DNA of 64,000 nucleotides from Welwitschia mirabilis (GCA_051453625.1 JBOZIK010000001.1:121215244-121279243), one strand, 5' to 3'; counted from the stretch's first letter, positions 1 through 11,015 are shown. Program-made: numbers and translations. The notes: generated by a model from the sequence alone, not told the origin.

Positions 1-141
1 TCTATTATCAGTTTATGTTGCATATCTTTCTCAAATACTTTCTTTAGATATCCTAGCTATTTTTATTATCTAAAAGTTAGCTCGCAAACATGGTTTACCA
101 CCTAGTTTTGTTAGGGACTGACAAGGCTAAGTGGGGGTCTA
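1..141 (+). mobile_element. 3' end of an Athila-like element with polypurine tract
   Basis: This is the last internal stretch of a plus-strand LTR retrotransposon whose body lies left of the window. Bases 123-141 are purine-rich with a run of five G and directly precede the TGTTGC start of the LTR at 142, which is where a plus-strand-priming polypurine tract must sit. No coding sequence was recognised in these bases. The assignment rests on the LTR that follows. Confidence 0.5.
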
Positions 142-1063
142 TGTTGCACTACCAACTTATGTGTATTTGATAGGATATTTTGAGTTGTTTTGCAAATGAA
201 TTATCAGATAAATGCTTAATTTCTATGATAATCAAGAACCAAGATGAAGAGAATGAAAACATGTAGTTTTTAGATAAATTTCAAGCATTTCATGTAGATA
301 TGGATAAATTGTATTTTTGGATAATAATTCCTATAAACAATAAGCGATAACATCTCAAAATAGGGCAATAACAAGTTCACATGCAATTCACAAGCAGTTA
401 GACTGGGAGATAAACAGATATCTCATTGTTAGTCTTTCTCTCGTACTTTTACCAAAATATTTTCCTGAGTTGTCGCCACTTCTTTGTGACTTTAGTTTGC
501 ATGTTAACTAGGGTTTCTTCTCTACTTCTTTTTCAGTTTCCCTTCCCTTTCTATCTATAAATAAAAGTCTCCCCCTTGATCCCTATTCATCTTCAATAGT
601 ACCTGACATTCTCATAATAGGAGATCTTGGGACTAGAGAACCATCTTGTAATCCAGAGAGACGTTACCTTAGTGTTGGATGGTGTTTTCTCCATTGAATA
701 ATGACTACTTTGTAATGCAGATATTTTTTATGATTTTTAATATGAATTATCCTTTTTATTCAATATATGCAAGAATCTCTTTCTCATAGTTTATGTTATT
801 TAAGATTCATGATAGGTTTTTTCTATTATATAGATTATGAGGATAGCCTTTGCTAAAGTTGAGCTAAATTAGTTTAAGTGCATTAGAGTTACATATTTCT
901 ATCTTGAAATTAACTCTTATATTCTCATACTATTAACCTTTGATGGAATTATGACATTTGGATCACTCTCGATTATAGTAGCATGCTATGTTTGTGCATC
1001 TTATTTGTAATTAATAGGATTTAGATCAAGGCATAAAACATTGTGTAAATTTGCATTGCAACA
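142..1063 (+). repeat. LTR of Athila-like family, plus orientation
   Basis: A 922-bp LTR that begins TGTTGC (142-147) and ends GCAACA (1058-1063), a 6-bp inverted terminal repeat. A TATAAATA box lies at 556-563. The last 150 bases share wording with the LTR ends at 8005 (minus strand) and 44716, including an ACATTTGGAT-like stretch. The segment near 600-700 (a 'ccttagtgttgga' phrase) recurs in the LTRs at 15227 and 43445. With the purine tract upstream it is best read as a 3' LTR. It could also be a solo LTR, because the minus-strand sequence after 1063 belongs to a different copy. Confidence 0.7.
556..563 (+). promoter_or_regulatory. TATA box of LTR 142-1063
   Basis: TATAAATA lies about 415 bp into the LTR. 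The same box occurs at 43965 in a sister LTR and on the minus strand in the copies at 5102, 8757 and 9666. A retained TATA box in several copies marks the LTR promoter of this family. Confidence 0.5.
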
Positions 1064-1093
1064 CTCTAAAAGTAAGGTTAAATTCGATTCTTA

Positions 1094-1980
1094 TTAAGGA
1101 GTGAGAAGGTCACTAATTATCAGAGGTTTCATTTGATTTGTAAATAGAAATATGTTTTTTTGACCTTTGGATAACTTCTTAAGATCATAGGCATTAAGTT
1201 GGTATTTCATCTCGTCTATCATGGGAATGACAGGCAGGGGATGATATTCTTCAAAAAATTTTTCTATCAAGTAAATATGTTGGGTTTCTTCCTCATCCTT
1301 GAGAACTTCCTTCTCAGATTCAAAATAATTTACTTCAGTTGGATCATTATACAAACTTGGCTCATGCAGCATAATTAATCTCTCTTTTATGGGTCGATGT
1401 TATAGAAATAAAGTTGGTCTCAAGTCATCCTTAATGTTGAAATCATTTTCTATGTCTTTTTTAGTATCATCAAAGACCCTAATGGTAATTTCTTTGTTGT
1501 TAAAGTGGTATCTCATCATTCCAGATCGAGTGTTAATGATACAATGGGCTATAGTGTAAAAGGCTCTTCCTAGAAATAGTAGATACCCTTCAACATGCTC
1601 TATTTTAATTATAACAACATCAATGGGATAAAAAGCTTCCTTAATTTATATGACTAGGTCCTTGATAATTCCTAATGGTTTCTTAATTGAGATGTTAGCT
1701 AGCTCTAGAATAATAGGTGTAGGTTCAACTCTACTTTCTAAACCAAGTCTTTTACATATATGAAAAGGCATAATGTTTACACTTGCATCTATATCAATTA
1801 AAGCCTTTCAAATTCTTTTGTTTCCTTATAAAGTAACACTAATAGTTGTAGCCTTAGGATCTTTGAATTTAAGACATTTCTTCATCACTAATTTGGAAAG
1901 AGATTAGGTGAGAAATATTTTACTTGGAATGATACGTTTTTATTTTCTTCTTACTAAGTCCTTCCATAAATTAGAATATT
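1094..1980 (-). pseudogene. Retroviral-type aspartic protease and downstream spacer, broken
   Basis: The minus-strand reading frame runs from about 1980 to 1094 with a few stops. The protease active site reads ALIDIDASVNIMP (about 1805-1767), against the family form with D-T/L-G-A-S-V. The catalytic Asp is kept but the Gly two residues later is Asp. The frame then shows KKPLGIIKDLVI and a LFLGRAF motif, the flap and second conserved block of Ty3/gypsy proteases. The last 92 codons (1372-1094) are open and acidic and correspond to the poorly conserved spacer before RT. Such proteases cleave Gag-Pol in the particle. Internal stops and the altered active site make this a pseudogene. Confidence 0.7.
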
Positions 1981-2440
1981 TGGGGTTTTTTTATAATAGT
2001 TTCTAAAAGGAAAGGTTGATATTGACTTCTTGCATAAAAGCTTTTAAGTGTTTGTCAAATGTAGGATTTGTGTTTAATCTATCAAGTCAAGGAGTTGATG
2101 GTCTCTTTTCCTTATCCTCTTTTAAATTATATTTAGCAGAGGTTTTAGTAGATGATGTGGAAAGAAGGTTATAAGAATATAGGATTTCTACATCATCTTC
2201 CAAATTACTTTATTTTATTTAGAAGTTGAAGCCTTATGGGTAGGAGGTGTCATATCTTTTTCACTTATTTTTAGAATCTTTAAGTCTCTCCTAAGTTTGA
2301 TTGAATTAGGCATTGGTTGAGAAGCAAGAGACCTTTGTGGTCTTTAATTAGTAAGAATTATTTGTTTAAGCACATTCACAAGGTTCTCAATGTTGCTATT
2401 GGTTCTTTCTTACACCTTTCTCATTTCCTCAATGGATTCT
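1981..2440 (-). pseudogene. Gag-protease linker remnant
   Basis: On the minus strand the conceptual reading contains RPQRSLASQPMPNS (near 2330-2290) and THKASTSK (near 2240). The plus-strand copy has the matching phrases RPQRSLATQPLPNP and YEASTSK at 18640-18770. This is the low-complexity linker between the zinc knuckle and the protease of Athila/Tat-type elements. It has stop codons and no function of its own. Confidence 0.5.
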
Positions 2441-3505
2441 CTAAGAGAATCATTCAAACTTTGTTGAGAGTGTGGTTGAAAATTGGGACTTTTAAATCTC
2501 TTCTCAAATGATTTCCATTAGGGTTATCCACTTGATCTTTGCTAAAATGGTGATTAGCTCTTAAAGTTAGAAGTTCTTTATTTGAAAGCACAAACCTCTT
2601 TAAACATTTTTTCTTTGCAAGTTGGTAATAAGGGACACTCTCTAGTTGAATGGAAATCACCTTTATAAAGTTCACAACTAGAAGTTAAGGGTTTATTTTT
2701 ACAAACCTTTACATCAATTATCATTTGCGTATACTTCTCTAAAGTAGTAGTGAAATCTTTCATCAAGTTAGTTGAATCCTCTTTTTCTTCTTCCCTTTCA
2801 TGTTTTACCTCCATTAAATCTTTCAAATTTATCTTATATTTTGGTTTTTCTTAGTGGATTTAGGCCAAGTTTAACTAATCTTCACTAAATTTTCTAGCAT
2901 ACTCTAAGCATCATCTAAGCTTAAGTTCAACAAATTTTTTCCACAAGAAAAATCCACAAGTTACTTAGGTGAAGCATTCAATACACTATAAAAATAATCT
3001 ACTAGTTCTTCCTTATGAAGTTCGTTAATAGAGTTGGAATGACTAGCTATTATAAAACATTCGTAAGTGATTGCATAATACTCATGACGTTGTTGTTGAA
3101 AGTTAGTAACTTCTTTTCTTCTCTTCCTCATAATCCTTTCACTCAAAATTGTTTGATGAAAACTTCTTGCACTTGACTCCATGATTTAAGACTTTTATGT
3201 GGAATGGGTTTTAGCCAAATTTTTGCCCTACCTCTAAGGACACGTAGAAAAATAATTATATACATATGGTTAGTAATCCATTTTTTTCTGTTTTCATATG
3301 TAAGCACAAGTTGTTCTATGTCAGCTAAATGTTGAAAGGGGTCTTCTTCTGGATACGCACTTAAATTGAAAGGGTTTTAAATTTCACATTTTTGACTAGC
3401 AATTAAATCTCTAAGCGTAATGTTTTCATTCGAAGAAGAAGTTCCTAGTGTGATTGGAGTATTAAAAGAATCTACTTGTTTTTGCTTTTATGACGATTTT
3501 GACAT
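2441..3505 (-). pseudogene. Gag (capsid/nucleocapsid) of Athila-like element, broken
   Basis: The likely start is an ATG at 3505 (minus). It matches the start of the copy at 7313: both have a KQKQV stretch and GTSSSN shortly after. The conceptual protein then has DPFQHLADIEQLVLT, an AKIWL core, FHQTILSERIMR and an ELVDYFYSVL stretch, the order of the Retrotrans_gag domain. Near 2690-2650 a zinc knuckle is recognisable as CELY...H....C, with the second Cys changed to Tyr. Gag assembles the particle and binds the RNA. There are several stops and frame changes. Pieces remain open as 73-82 codon segments (3182-2961, 2826-2578, 2675-2454). Confidence 0.65.
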
Positions 3506-3559
3506 ATTTAACATTTTTGAAGAAACAATACAATCACTTTCTACACTATGATTTTTGTT

Positions 3560-4350
3560 TGCAAATTCAGATTTTGAAATAAGAAATGCAAAAAAAAATC
3601 TTCTTCTTCAATTATGAAAATTTTTGTACCTAGGGTGTGCATACCTAGATTTAACTCGAAGTTGATTAATCCTTTCTTAATATTTTCTTTAATTAGGTTT
3701 CATTCTCTTCAATATTTCATCTTCTTACTGGTATTAATCATATTCTTGCATGTTCCAGCAACTAACAGAACCCAGAAATCAAAAATAGTGGATCATCATC
3801 CACCTCGTTATGGGGACAACAGATAGGACAATGATCATAGGAAAAAACTGAAGATTACAGAAATCTAAAAACACGGCGGACTATCATCTAGATAAGTCAT
3901 TCATACCATAGATAGAATAACCGAAAGAACTACAGGAAATTTTCATATGAGAAAAATAGACTATCATCCTTTCAGATCATGGAAACGATAGATGAGATGA
4001 CAAAGAAGTAAAGAGGAATGCAGAAACTAAAATTTATAGGAATAAAACTTATGCAGTAAAAGAAAAAAAAAAGACTGTCATCCACTTGTATCATGGGGAT
4101 GACAAATGAGATGACAAAGTCACAAAAACAAACTAAGATAAAGGTAGAAAGTAGACTTTCATCCTTACAGGTCATGGGGATGACAGAAAAGACGATAGTA
4201 AAACAAACAGAAAATATAGAATTTAAATTATAGAAGATAAAACCTACTTTAACCTAAGCTAGGAAAAATATAGCACTCATTCGAAATAGATAACTTGAAT
4301 AGAAGTTTCAAGGTCCTTATCTCTGATTAGTGATACTACTCTTAGCTCCT
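3560..4350 (-). repeat. 5' leader with tandem hairpin units
   Basis: This is the untranslated stretch between PBS and gag. It holds about five imperfect units of 80-110 bp, starting near 3788, 3876, 3958, 4073 and 4153. Most have a 'TCATCC ... GGGGATGACA' pair able to fold as a stem-loop. The clearest are TGTCATCC (4076-4083) with GGATGACA (4097-4104), and TCATCC (4159-4164) with GGATGA (4178-4183). The leader of the next copy (7590-7830) repeats the pattern. Retroelement leaders carry dimerisation and packaging structures, so that role is possible here but not shown. Confidence 0.5.
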
Positions 4351-4370
4351 TGTGGCCTTCCCCTACAACT
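4351..4370 (-). promoter_or_regulatory. Primer binding site, degraded
   Basis: This sits directly after the LTR end on the minus strand. It ends in GGGGAAGGCC like the better-kept site at 7984-8004. The TGGCACC part has been lost or altered, leaving a shortened, non-matching site. Confidence 0.45.
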
Positions 4371-5701
4371 TGCAGTGTGAATTCTTGCAATCTGATAAAC
4401 CTTTAGATAAACATGTAGTTTACATACATCACAGAAATGGAACTCTAGTATAGATGAGAGTTTACCCAAATGTTGTAATATAATGAAGGCACTAGGCTTG
4501 GAGTTAGAGAAATGTTTTTCTCTATTTTATTCTACTATTCTTTTATCTTTATAAAAAAAACTAAATAATAATAATGCAAGTAATGAAATGCTATGGAATA
4601 TGCAAATGCTATGGAAATGGCAATGGAAATATAATGAAATTGTATCTTATGTAGACTCTAGTCTTCCTATTACAATACTACTTCTCTATAACTTATATCA
4701 AAGAGAAATAGCACTTACTAACTCCTAATCAATATAAATTATGAGATCTACTCAAAATACGACTTGAATGCAATATGGAAAAAGAAGCAAGAATGTAAAT
4801 CTATTCTCAAACGAGATGAACCTTAATGGAGTTTACCCTTAATATCTAAATAAATCTAAGAGTGTTACATTAAGATCAACTTAAATAAGAAGGGAGATGC
4901 ATAATAATGAGAAGAAATGAAATTGTATTACTGATCATAACATCCACTTACAAGACTAGAACAACAGCTCCTCAATGAGAGGGACACAGCTTGATACCAA
5001 GGGAACTTCTCTCTGCAGTATGAAATGGACCTCTCACCTTTAAACTTCTGTCACAAGTATGGAGAACAAAAGATTCAAAATGGGAATAAAAGGGGAAAAG
5101 GGTATTTATAGATTTCTGAATGAGGAAACGGGCAGTCAAACCCTCAAGACAGGAAAAGAAACCCTAACAACCTGTGTGGCCCATTGGCACTCGTTATAAT
5201 GCAAAAACAGTTATCATCCTATATGTCATCCACATGTCATAGGGGATGATGCCACCCTAGCAGCTTGGGTTATATGCCCTATGACTTAGATTGTGTGCCC
5301 TATGCTATCATTAGTCCTATGGTGTCATCTTCATTATCGTCTAGATGCAAAGGTAGACGATGTATTCTCAATGTGCATGCCAGGTGTTGCAGTTAGCATT
5401 GTAGACTTTTGTCCATGTCAGTAGTATAATCATACTGAGTGTCATCCACATGACAGAGGGGACGACGGTCTTCTTTTTCTCTTTTTCCAAGGTGAATCAG
5501 CCTTTGCATCGTTTCATCCTTCTTCTATCCTGCAATATTAGAATAAGCTTGAGAAACTACTAAAAATGTTGGATATCACATGTTTTGCTAATCATCCTAT
5601 AAATCTTTCATAATCATCAGTATTATATCAAAACTTGTATAAATGTCCTACATAAATACTCAAAATACACCATCAAATTCCCATAAATTAGCATCGCAAC
5701 A
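4371..5701 (-). repeat. 5' LTR of Athila-like family, minus orientation (copy 1)
   Basis: A 1331-bp LTR that reads TGTTGCGATG at its start (5701 downwards) and ends near 4371 beside the PBS. A TATAAATACC box lies at 5110-5101 (minus). It aligns by eye along its whole length with 8005-9315 and 9416-10267. Inside (5225-5250) is a TCATCC/GGATGA stem like those of the leader. Flanking target duplications cannot be tested because the 3' LTR is absent. Confidence 0.7.
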
Positions 5702-7113
5702 ATGAAGTCTTAGTTTATAACCTCTCTAAGGCCCTATGCTGTATCAACTAAGAGTACTTATATCTACTTAATGATCACATTAACCATAGATCTATATACT
5801 TGAGGTCTTTGTACCTCTCCTAAAACCTATATGCCCATGTCTTATAGGTAAAGAGTTAAAGTCTATAGATATGTAAGTTACTACTCATCCACAAGCTTAG
5901 GTCTAATAAAGTATTTGAACATAGCTAAGAGGAGGCATGGATATCCTAAAGTCTATAATTGACGAGCCTCAATCATGGTTCTAAGTCTTCTCTAAATGAA
6001 TTTTAATAAGTACATCTACTTCCCTTGTATAAATACTACCAACATTTGCAAATATGCTACTATAGCATAACTATTATAGAAGAAAGAACTGATGTTATGG
6101 TCAATCCTATGTGTAAAATTTGATAGGTAGATAATAAATTATTATCAAAACTCCTTGTCTATCACTAGTTGCATTAGCTGATATGTCTAATATTATGCTA
6201 TAAGCATGATGATTTTTATACCTCTAACTGAGTAAATGTATGTACTCCTAATGCTACCTCAGTTAGTACTAGCATCAATGTATCTTGGGAGGATATATAT
6301 CTTATGTCTATGAATCATAGTTATAATTATATTAACCAAGTAGTCATGAGTGTTGAGTTACCTTTCAATGTACATGGTGTCGTAGAACTCTCTGGTCTCA
6401 GAGGCATAATACACTTCATGCACATTCACTATTCATCGAAGCTATAAATTTATTAAATCTTAATCTATTTCTAGCCCAGTCTTACTCATAAAGTCTCTGA
6501 AATGTCTCTTTACTTGTATGAAAGAAAACTAAATAGAGAGTAACCAAGCCTACTAAGGTGGTGGATGCATCGGCTCTACATACTCAATCATAAACAAGAC
6601 TAGTGAGCTCTCCTATTATGATACTTTAGTATCTGCCTCTTCCTCAAGCTATCTAGCTCATCATATGCATGACTTAATCAATCATAAATACAAAGCACAT
6701 CACATAAGATCAAGTGAAAATCACTAAAATGTATCTCATGAAAGGTTTAAAATAATCCTAGAAATTGTTTTTTACATGTAAAAATCATAAAATTATGTCC
6801 TCTTCCCCTCTTCTCCCCAAAGAGAATCAATACATCTTATATTTCCTGATCATGTGGAAAAAAGTGCAAAACATGAGAAAAAATCAAAATGTATAAAATA
6901 GGTAGGCCTAATAAAAGTTAAAAATGAAAGTGTTTAAATCAAAAATCTAATTTAATAGAATCATAGAGCTAATTCTAATGATTAATTTACCTATAAGGAC
7001 CACTATGTTTTTACTTATAGTTTTTAGAAAATGATGTTTAAAGATAAAAACCTAACTCTACCTCATAAAATACACAAAATTAGATATCTCACAACATGCT
7101 TGATGAAAATCAG
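5702..7113. other. Non-coding stretch, origin unknown
   Basis: About 1.4 kb between two Athila-like 5' ends, with somewhat higher GC than its neighbours. No frame stays open beyond a few dozen codons. Conceptual minus-strand fragments near 6470-6330 (such as YYASETREFYDTMY) look protein-like, but I could not assign them to a family. It is either the flank into which the elements inserted or a decayed unrelated transposon. Confidence 0.4.
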
Positions 7114-7213
7114 NNNNNNNNNNNNNNNNNNNNNNNNNNNNNNNNNNNNNNNNNNNNNNNNNNNNNNNNNNNNNNNNNNNNNNNNNNNNNNNNNNNNNNN
7201 NNNNNNNNNNNNN
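7114..7213. other. Assembly gap (100 N)
   Basis: A run of exactly 100 N, a usual placeholder for a gap of unknown length. It cuts the gag of the minus-strand copy that follows. Open frames crossing it are artefacts. Confidence 0.95.
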
Positions 7214-7983
7214 GTGTAACATTTGCATTCGAAGAAGAAGTTCCTACTATGATTAAAGTGTTGGAAGAAGCTACTTGCTTTTGTTTTTGTAACACTTTCA
7301 AAATATTCGACATTTTTGAAAAAACAATACAATTGCCTTCTATATTATACTTTTATTTTGCAAAATTAGATTCTAAACAAATAAAAGCAAAAAAATCTTC
7401 TTTTTTAAGTTTGGGAATTTGTGTTCCTAGAATGTATGTACCTATATTTAATTCTAAGTTAATCAATCCTTCTTTGATATTTTCTTCAATCAAGTTCCAT
7501 TCTCTCTAATATTTCATCTTTTTATCAATATTCACCATATCCCTGTATGCTTAAATAACCAATAAAATGGAGAAACCAAAAATAATAGACCATCATTTGT
7601 CTGGTTGTGGGGATGATAGGTAGGATGATGATCATAACAAACAGAAAATCTAAAATTATAGAAACTCAAAAAAAATAGAAAACTATCATCTAGTATTATC
7701 ATGGGGACAATAGATAAGATGATAGAGATTTATTTTATGGAAAAGAAAACATAAAAATATGGAAATGCAAAAAAATTTTCAGACTGTTATCCTCTCAGGT
7801 CATAGGGACAACAAGAAAGATGATAGAGAAACAAAAAGGAAATGCAAAATTTTAATTTACATAAATAAACCTATTTTAACCTAAGTTAGAAAAGTATAAT
7901 ACTAGTTTAAAATAGATAATCTAAATAGAAAGGTTCAAGATAATTACCGGATTAGTGACAATCCTCTTAGCTCTTTATGGCCT

Positions 7984-8001
7984 TCCCCAGTAAAGGTGCC
8001 A
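7984..8001 (-). promoter_or_regulatory. Primer binding site, tRNA-Asp type
   Basis: On the minus strand the sequence after the LTR is TTT then TGGCACCTTTACTGGGGA. The complement of the plant tRNA-Asp 3' end is TGGCGCCGTTGCCGGGGA, an 18-base comparison with four differences. Three of the four are G-to-A or C-to-T changes. Athila elements are known to use this primer. This is the best-kept such site in the window. Confidence 0.7.
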
Positions 8002-8004
8002 AAA

Positions 8005-9315
8005 TGTTATAGTGTAAATTTATATAATCTAAAAACCCTTAGATAACCTGTAGATTATATAAATTGTAGAAAACACACTCTAGTATAGATGAGAGTTTAT
8101 CCAAATTTCATAATCTAATGAAGGCACTAGGATTAGAGTTAGATAATTAATTTTGCCAATGTATTTTAATTCTTTTATCTTTATAAAAACTAATAGGAAA
8201 TAACTCAAGTAAATGCAATGCTTAAATAGAAATGAAATGTAAGTGAATGGAAATGAAATGCAAATGCAATGGAAATGGGATAGAAATGGGAGTGAAAATA
8301 AATCCTAATTAGATCTCAGTATTTCTATCACAAAGACTACTTTTCTATAACTTATATCAAAGAAGAAGAATGCTGACTAGTTCTTAATCAATATAAACTA
8401 TGATATCTACCCAAGTAAGACTTGAAATGCAATATGAAAAGAAAGAAATAAATAATGCAAATCTATTCTACTAAACAAGTTAACCTTAACAAAGGTTGTT
8501 CTTGTAATCTAAATAAACCCAAGCTTGTCACTTAACTAAGATTAACTTAAATCATAAGGAAGATGCACAATAATGAGATGAAAGAAGAGATTATATTAAC
8601 TCAATTAAAATCAGAACAATAACACCTCAATGAGAGTAACATAGCCTAACACCAAGAAGATTCCTTTCTGCAGCATAAAATGGATCTCTCACCCTTCAAG
8701 CTTCCATTACAAGTATCCAGTCAAAAGATGGAAAGGGAAATGAAGGAGGAAAAGAGTATTTATAGATTCCCAAAAGAGGGAATTGGAGGTAAACCCTAAA
8801 GATAGGAAACAAAAACCCTAACAACCCACATGGTTTGTTTAACCCAATTTAAAATAGAATTTATTATTGCAGTGTAAAAACAGTTGTCATCTTATATGTA
8901 ATCCACACGACATAGGGGATGGCGCTGCCTTAACGATTTGGGTAGTGTATCATGTGCTGTCATCGGCCCCATGGGTTGTCATGTGCACAGTCCTGTGATG
9001 ATAATGCAGATGATGCCGCCTTAACATGTGCACCATGTGCTGCTGTCAGTGCTGCAGACTACTGTCCATGTCAGTAGTTTGATTATTTTGTGTGTCATGG
9101 GGATGACGAGTGGGATGATGGTCTTCTCTAATTCTTCTCTCCAAGGTGAATTAATCTTTGCCTCATACATTCCATCTTCTAATTTTTCAGTATCAGAATA
9201 GGCCCAAGAAATTGCCAGAAATGCTAGATATCACATGTTTTCTGATCATCTTATTCATGATTTCATAGCTATCAGTATTCTATCAAAAACCTATATGAAT
9301 GTCCTATAAAGATAC
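8005..9315 (-). repeat. 5' LTR of Athila-like family, minus orientation (copy 2)
   Basis: It ends in TAACA at 8005 on the minus strand, followed by the PBS. A TATAAATA box is at 8764-8757. The outer end lies in the gap at 9316; by comparison with copy 1 about 55 bp are missing. The 'aggggatgg' hairpin segment near 8900-8930 corresponds to 5225-5250 in copy 1. Confidence 0.7.
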
Positions 9316-9415
9316 NNNNNNNNNNNNNNNNNNNNNNNNNNNNNNNNNNNNNNNNNNNNNNNNNNNNNNNNNNNNNNNNNNNNNNNNNNNNNNNNNNNNN
9401 NNNNNNNNNNNNNNN
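9316..9415. other. Assembly gap (100 N)
   Basis: A 100-N placeholder between two LTR copies of the same family. The sequence resumes in the middle of an LTR (9416 corresponds to about 8527 of copy 2). The two sides could be two elements or a mis-joined repeat. Confidence 0.95.
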
Positions 9416-10267
9416 GTCACTAACTAAGATCAACTTAAATCATAAGGGATATGCATAATAATGAGATGAAGGAAGAAATTGTATTAATCCAATCAAATTA
9501 GAACAACATCCACTTACAATATTAAAACAATAGTACCTCAATGAAAGGGACACAACTTAACACCAAGGAGACTCCTTTCTATATCATGGGATGGACCTCT
9601 TACCCTTTAAGCTTCCGTCACAAGTATTGAGTATAAAAGCTAGAAGGAAAATGAAGGAGGAGAATGGTATTTATAGATTTTTAAAAGAGGGTTTTGGAGG
9701 CAAATCCTAGAGGCAGTAAATAAAAACCTAATGACCCACATGCATCATCTAACCTCATTTACAATAGAATTTATTTCTGTAGTGTAAAAATAGTTGTCAT
9801 CTTGTATGTCATCCACACAACAAAGGGGACTTCATCGCCTTAGCAGCTTGGGTAGTGTACCATGTGCTGCTATCAGCCCCATGGGTTTTTTGAGCATAGT
9901 CCTAATGTTGTTATTCTGTCTATCATCTGGATGATAATGCAGATGATGATCTGTCAACATGTGCACCATGTGCTGCTATCAGCGCCATAGGCTTCTGTAC
10001 ACATCAGCAGTCTGGTCGTCCTAGGTATCCTGGGGATGATTATTAGGACAACAGTCTTCTTTTGTTTTTTTCTCCAAGGTAAATTAGTCTTTTCATCATA
10101 CAATCCTTCTTACAATTCTGCAGTATCAGACTAAGCCTGAGAAACTACCAAAAATGCTAGATATCACATGTTTCACTGATCATCCTATCATGTCTTCATA
10201 GCCATCAGTATCGCTACAAAGGTACTCAAAATACACCATCAAATTTCCACAAATTGGCATCGCAACA
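9416..10267 (-). repeat. LTR of Athila-like family, minus orientation (copy 3, partial)
   Basis: This matches the outer two thirds of copies 1 and 2 and closes with the family terminus. On the plus strand it ends GCAACA at 10262-10267, which is TGTTGC on the minus strand. A TATAAATACC box lies near 9675-9666 (minus). The inner end is lost in the gap. It abuts a copia gag remnant at 10268, so it probably inserted into that element. Confidence 0.65.
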
Positions 10268-10975
10268 ATCTCTAATTTGTAATTTAACTTACCTTAAGTG
10301 CAAGTCTTTTCTTTAATGCTTTTTCTTGTATGAGATTCATTTTGTGTACTGTAAGAGCAATCTATAGCTCTTCTATATTTATTGTGTTGAAATCTATATA
10401 TTCTTTCATAGCTGTAGTCTTTAGCCTATATTTAAGAGTTAGTAATCTAATAATTTTTTATATTGCCTTTGCTTTTAGAAAATCTTATCTAATACCACGT
10501 GTTATGTTCACAATGTTTGAAACTTTGGTAAAGTACTCATGAACCCTTTCTTTATAATTCATCTTGAGATTTTCGAATTAATTTTTCCAAACTATAAGAT
10601 TATATTATTTCACAATGGAAGTGCTTTCATATGTTTGAACTAAAACATTCTTATTGCTTGTGTCATTTTACAACCTACTATTATCTTAAACTCTTCTGGA
10701 TAAAGTAGAATAAAGTGCATTCTTAGCTTTAGAGTTATACATGAAAGTAACTTTTTCTTCATCTATTTAATATTTTATTTTCTTGATCTAAGTAATGGTA
10801 TTACCTATAGTATTTGTAATAGTATTTATAGGATCTATGTAACCTTCTTCTATGCTCTTCCATACTTGAAACTCAAAATATTGTACACTCACCTCCTCAT
10901 CTTTCAATAGGCATAGTTTATTCCATCTAAAAGCAAAGGTATAATGGATGGAATTCCTTCCATTATCCTCTTAAG
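10268..10975 (-). pseudogene. Ty1/copia Gag (UBN2-type), broken and truncated
   Basis: The minus-strand conceptual protein starts near 10975 with a DGINYAYXKMRR stretch, the family's 'NGENYxYWKxRM' opening. It continues with QVWKSIEEGY, FENLKMNYKERVHEYFTKV, and at the end INIEELQIALTVHKMNL. These are successive landmarks of copia Gag of the UBN2/Retrotran_gag_2 type. Stops and frame shifts are frequent. The protein would be cut before its zinc knuckle at 10268, where an Athila-like LTR begins. It follows its own PBS and LTR correctly (11001-11813). Confidence 0.6.
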
Positions 10976-11000
10976 AAAGTTACTTATTTTTATGAGTACT

Positions 11001-11013
11001 AACTTTGATACCA
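11001..11013 (-). promoter_or_regulatory. Copia primer binding site, initiator-Met tRNA type
   Basis: On the minus strand this reads TGGTATCAAAGTT, close to the TGGTATCAGAGC complement of the initiator methionine tRNA 3' end used by most plant copia elements. It lies two bases inside the LTR end and just upstream of the gag remnant. Confidence 0.6.
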
Positions 11014-11015
11014 CT

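Larger units (their letters stand above)
1064..5701 (-). mobile_element. Truncated Athila-like Ty3/gypsy element (5' half)
   Basis: Reading on the minus strand, the order is 5' LTR (5701-4371), degenerate tRNA-Asp-type PBS, leader with repeated hairpins, gag (from 3505), gag-protease linker, aspartic protease and a spacer ending at 1094. RT, RNase H, integrase and the 3' LTR are missing. The copy stops where the opposite-strand LTR 142-1063 begins. The linker shares the short phrase QRSLA.QP.PN with the plus-strand copy at 18.6 kb, so both belong to one family. Confidence 0.75.
7214..9315 (-). mobile_element. Athila-like element 5' end, copy 2
   Basis: On the minus strand this is LTR (9315-8005, its outer end inside the next gap), PBS (8001-7984), leader (about 7980-7314) and the first 33 codons of gag (7313-7214). 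The gag start, MSNILKVLQKQKQV then GTSSSNANVT, parallels copy 1. The rest lies beyond the gap at 7114. The whole stretch aligns by eye with 3420-5701. Confidence 0.7.

Noticed and set aside
7031-7509. Open frames crossing 7114-7213, up to 137 codons
   Set aside because: They run through 100 N. Only the minus-strand gag start at 7313 agrees with the sister copy.
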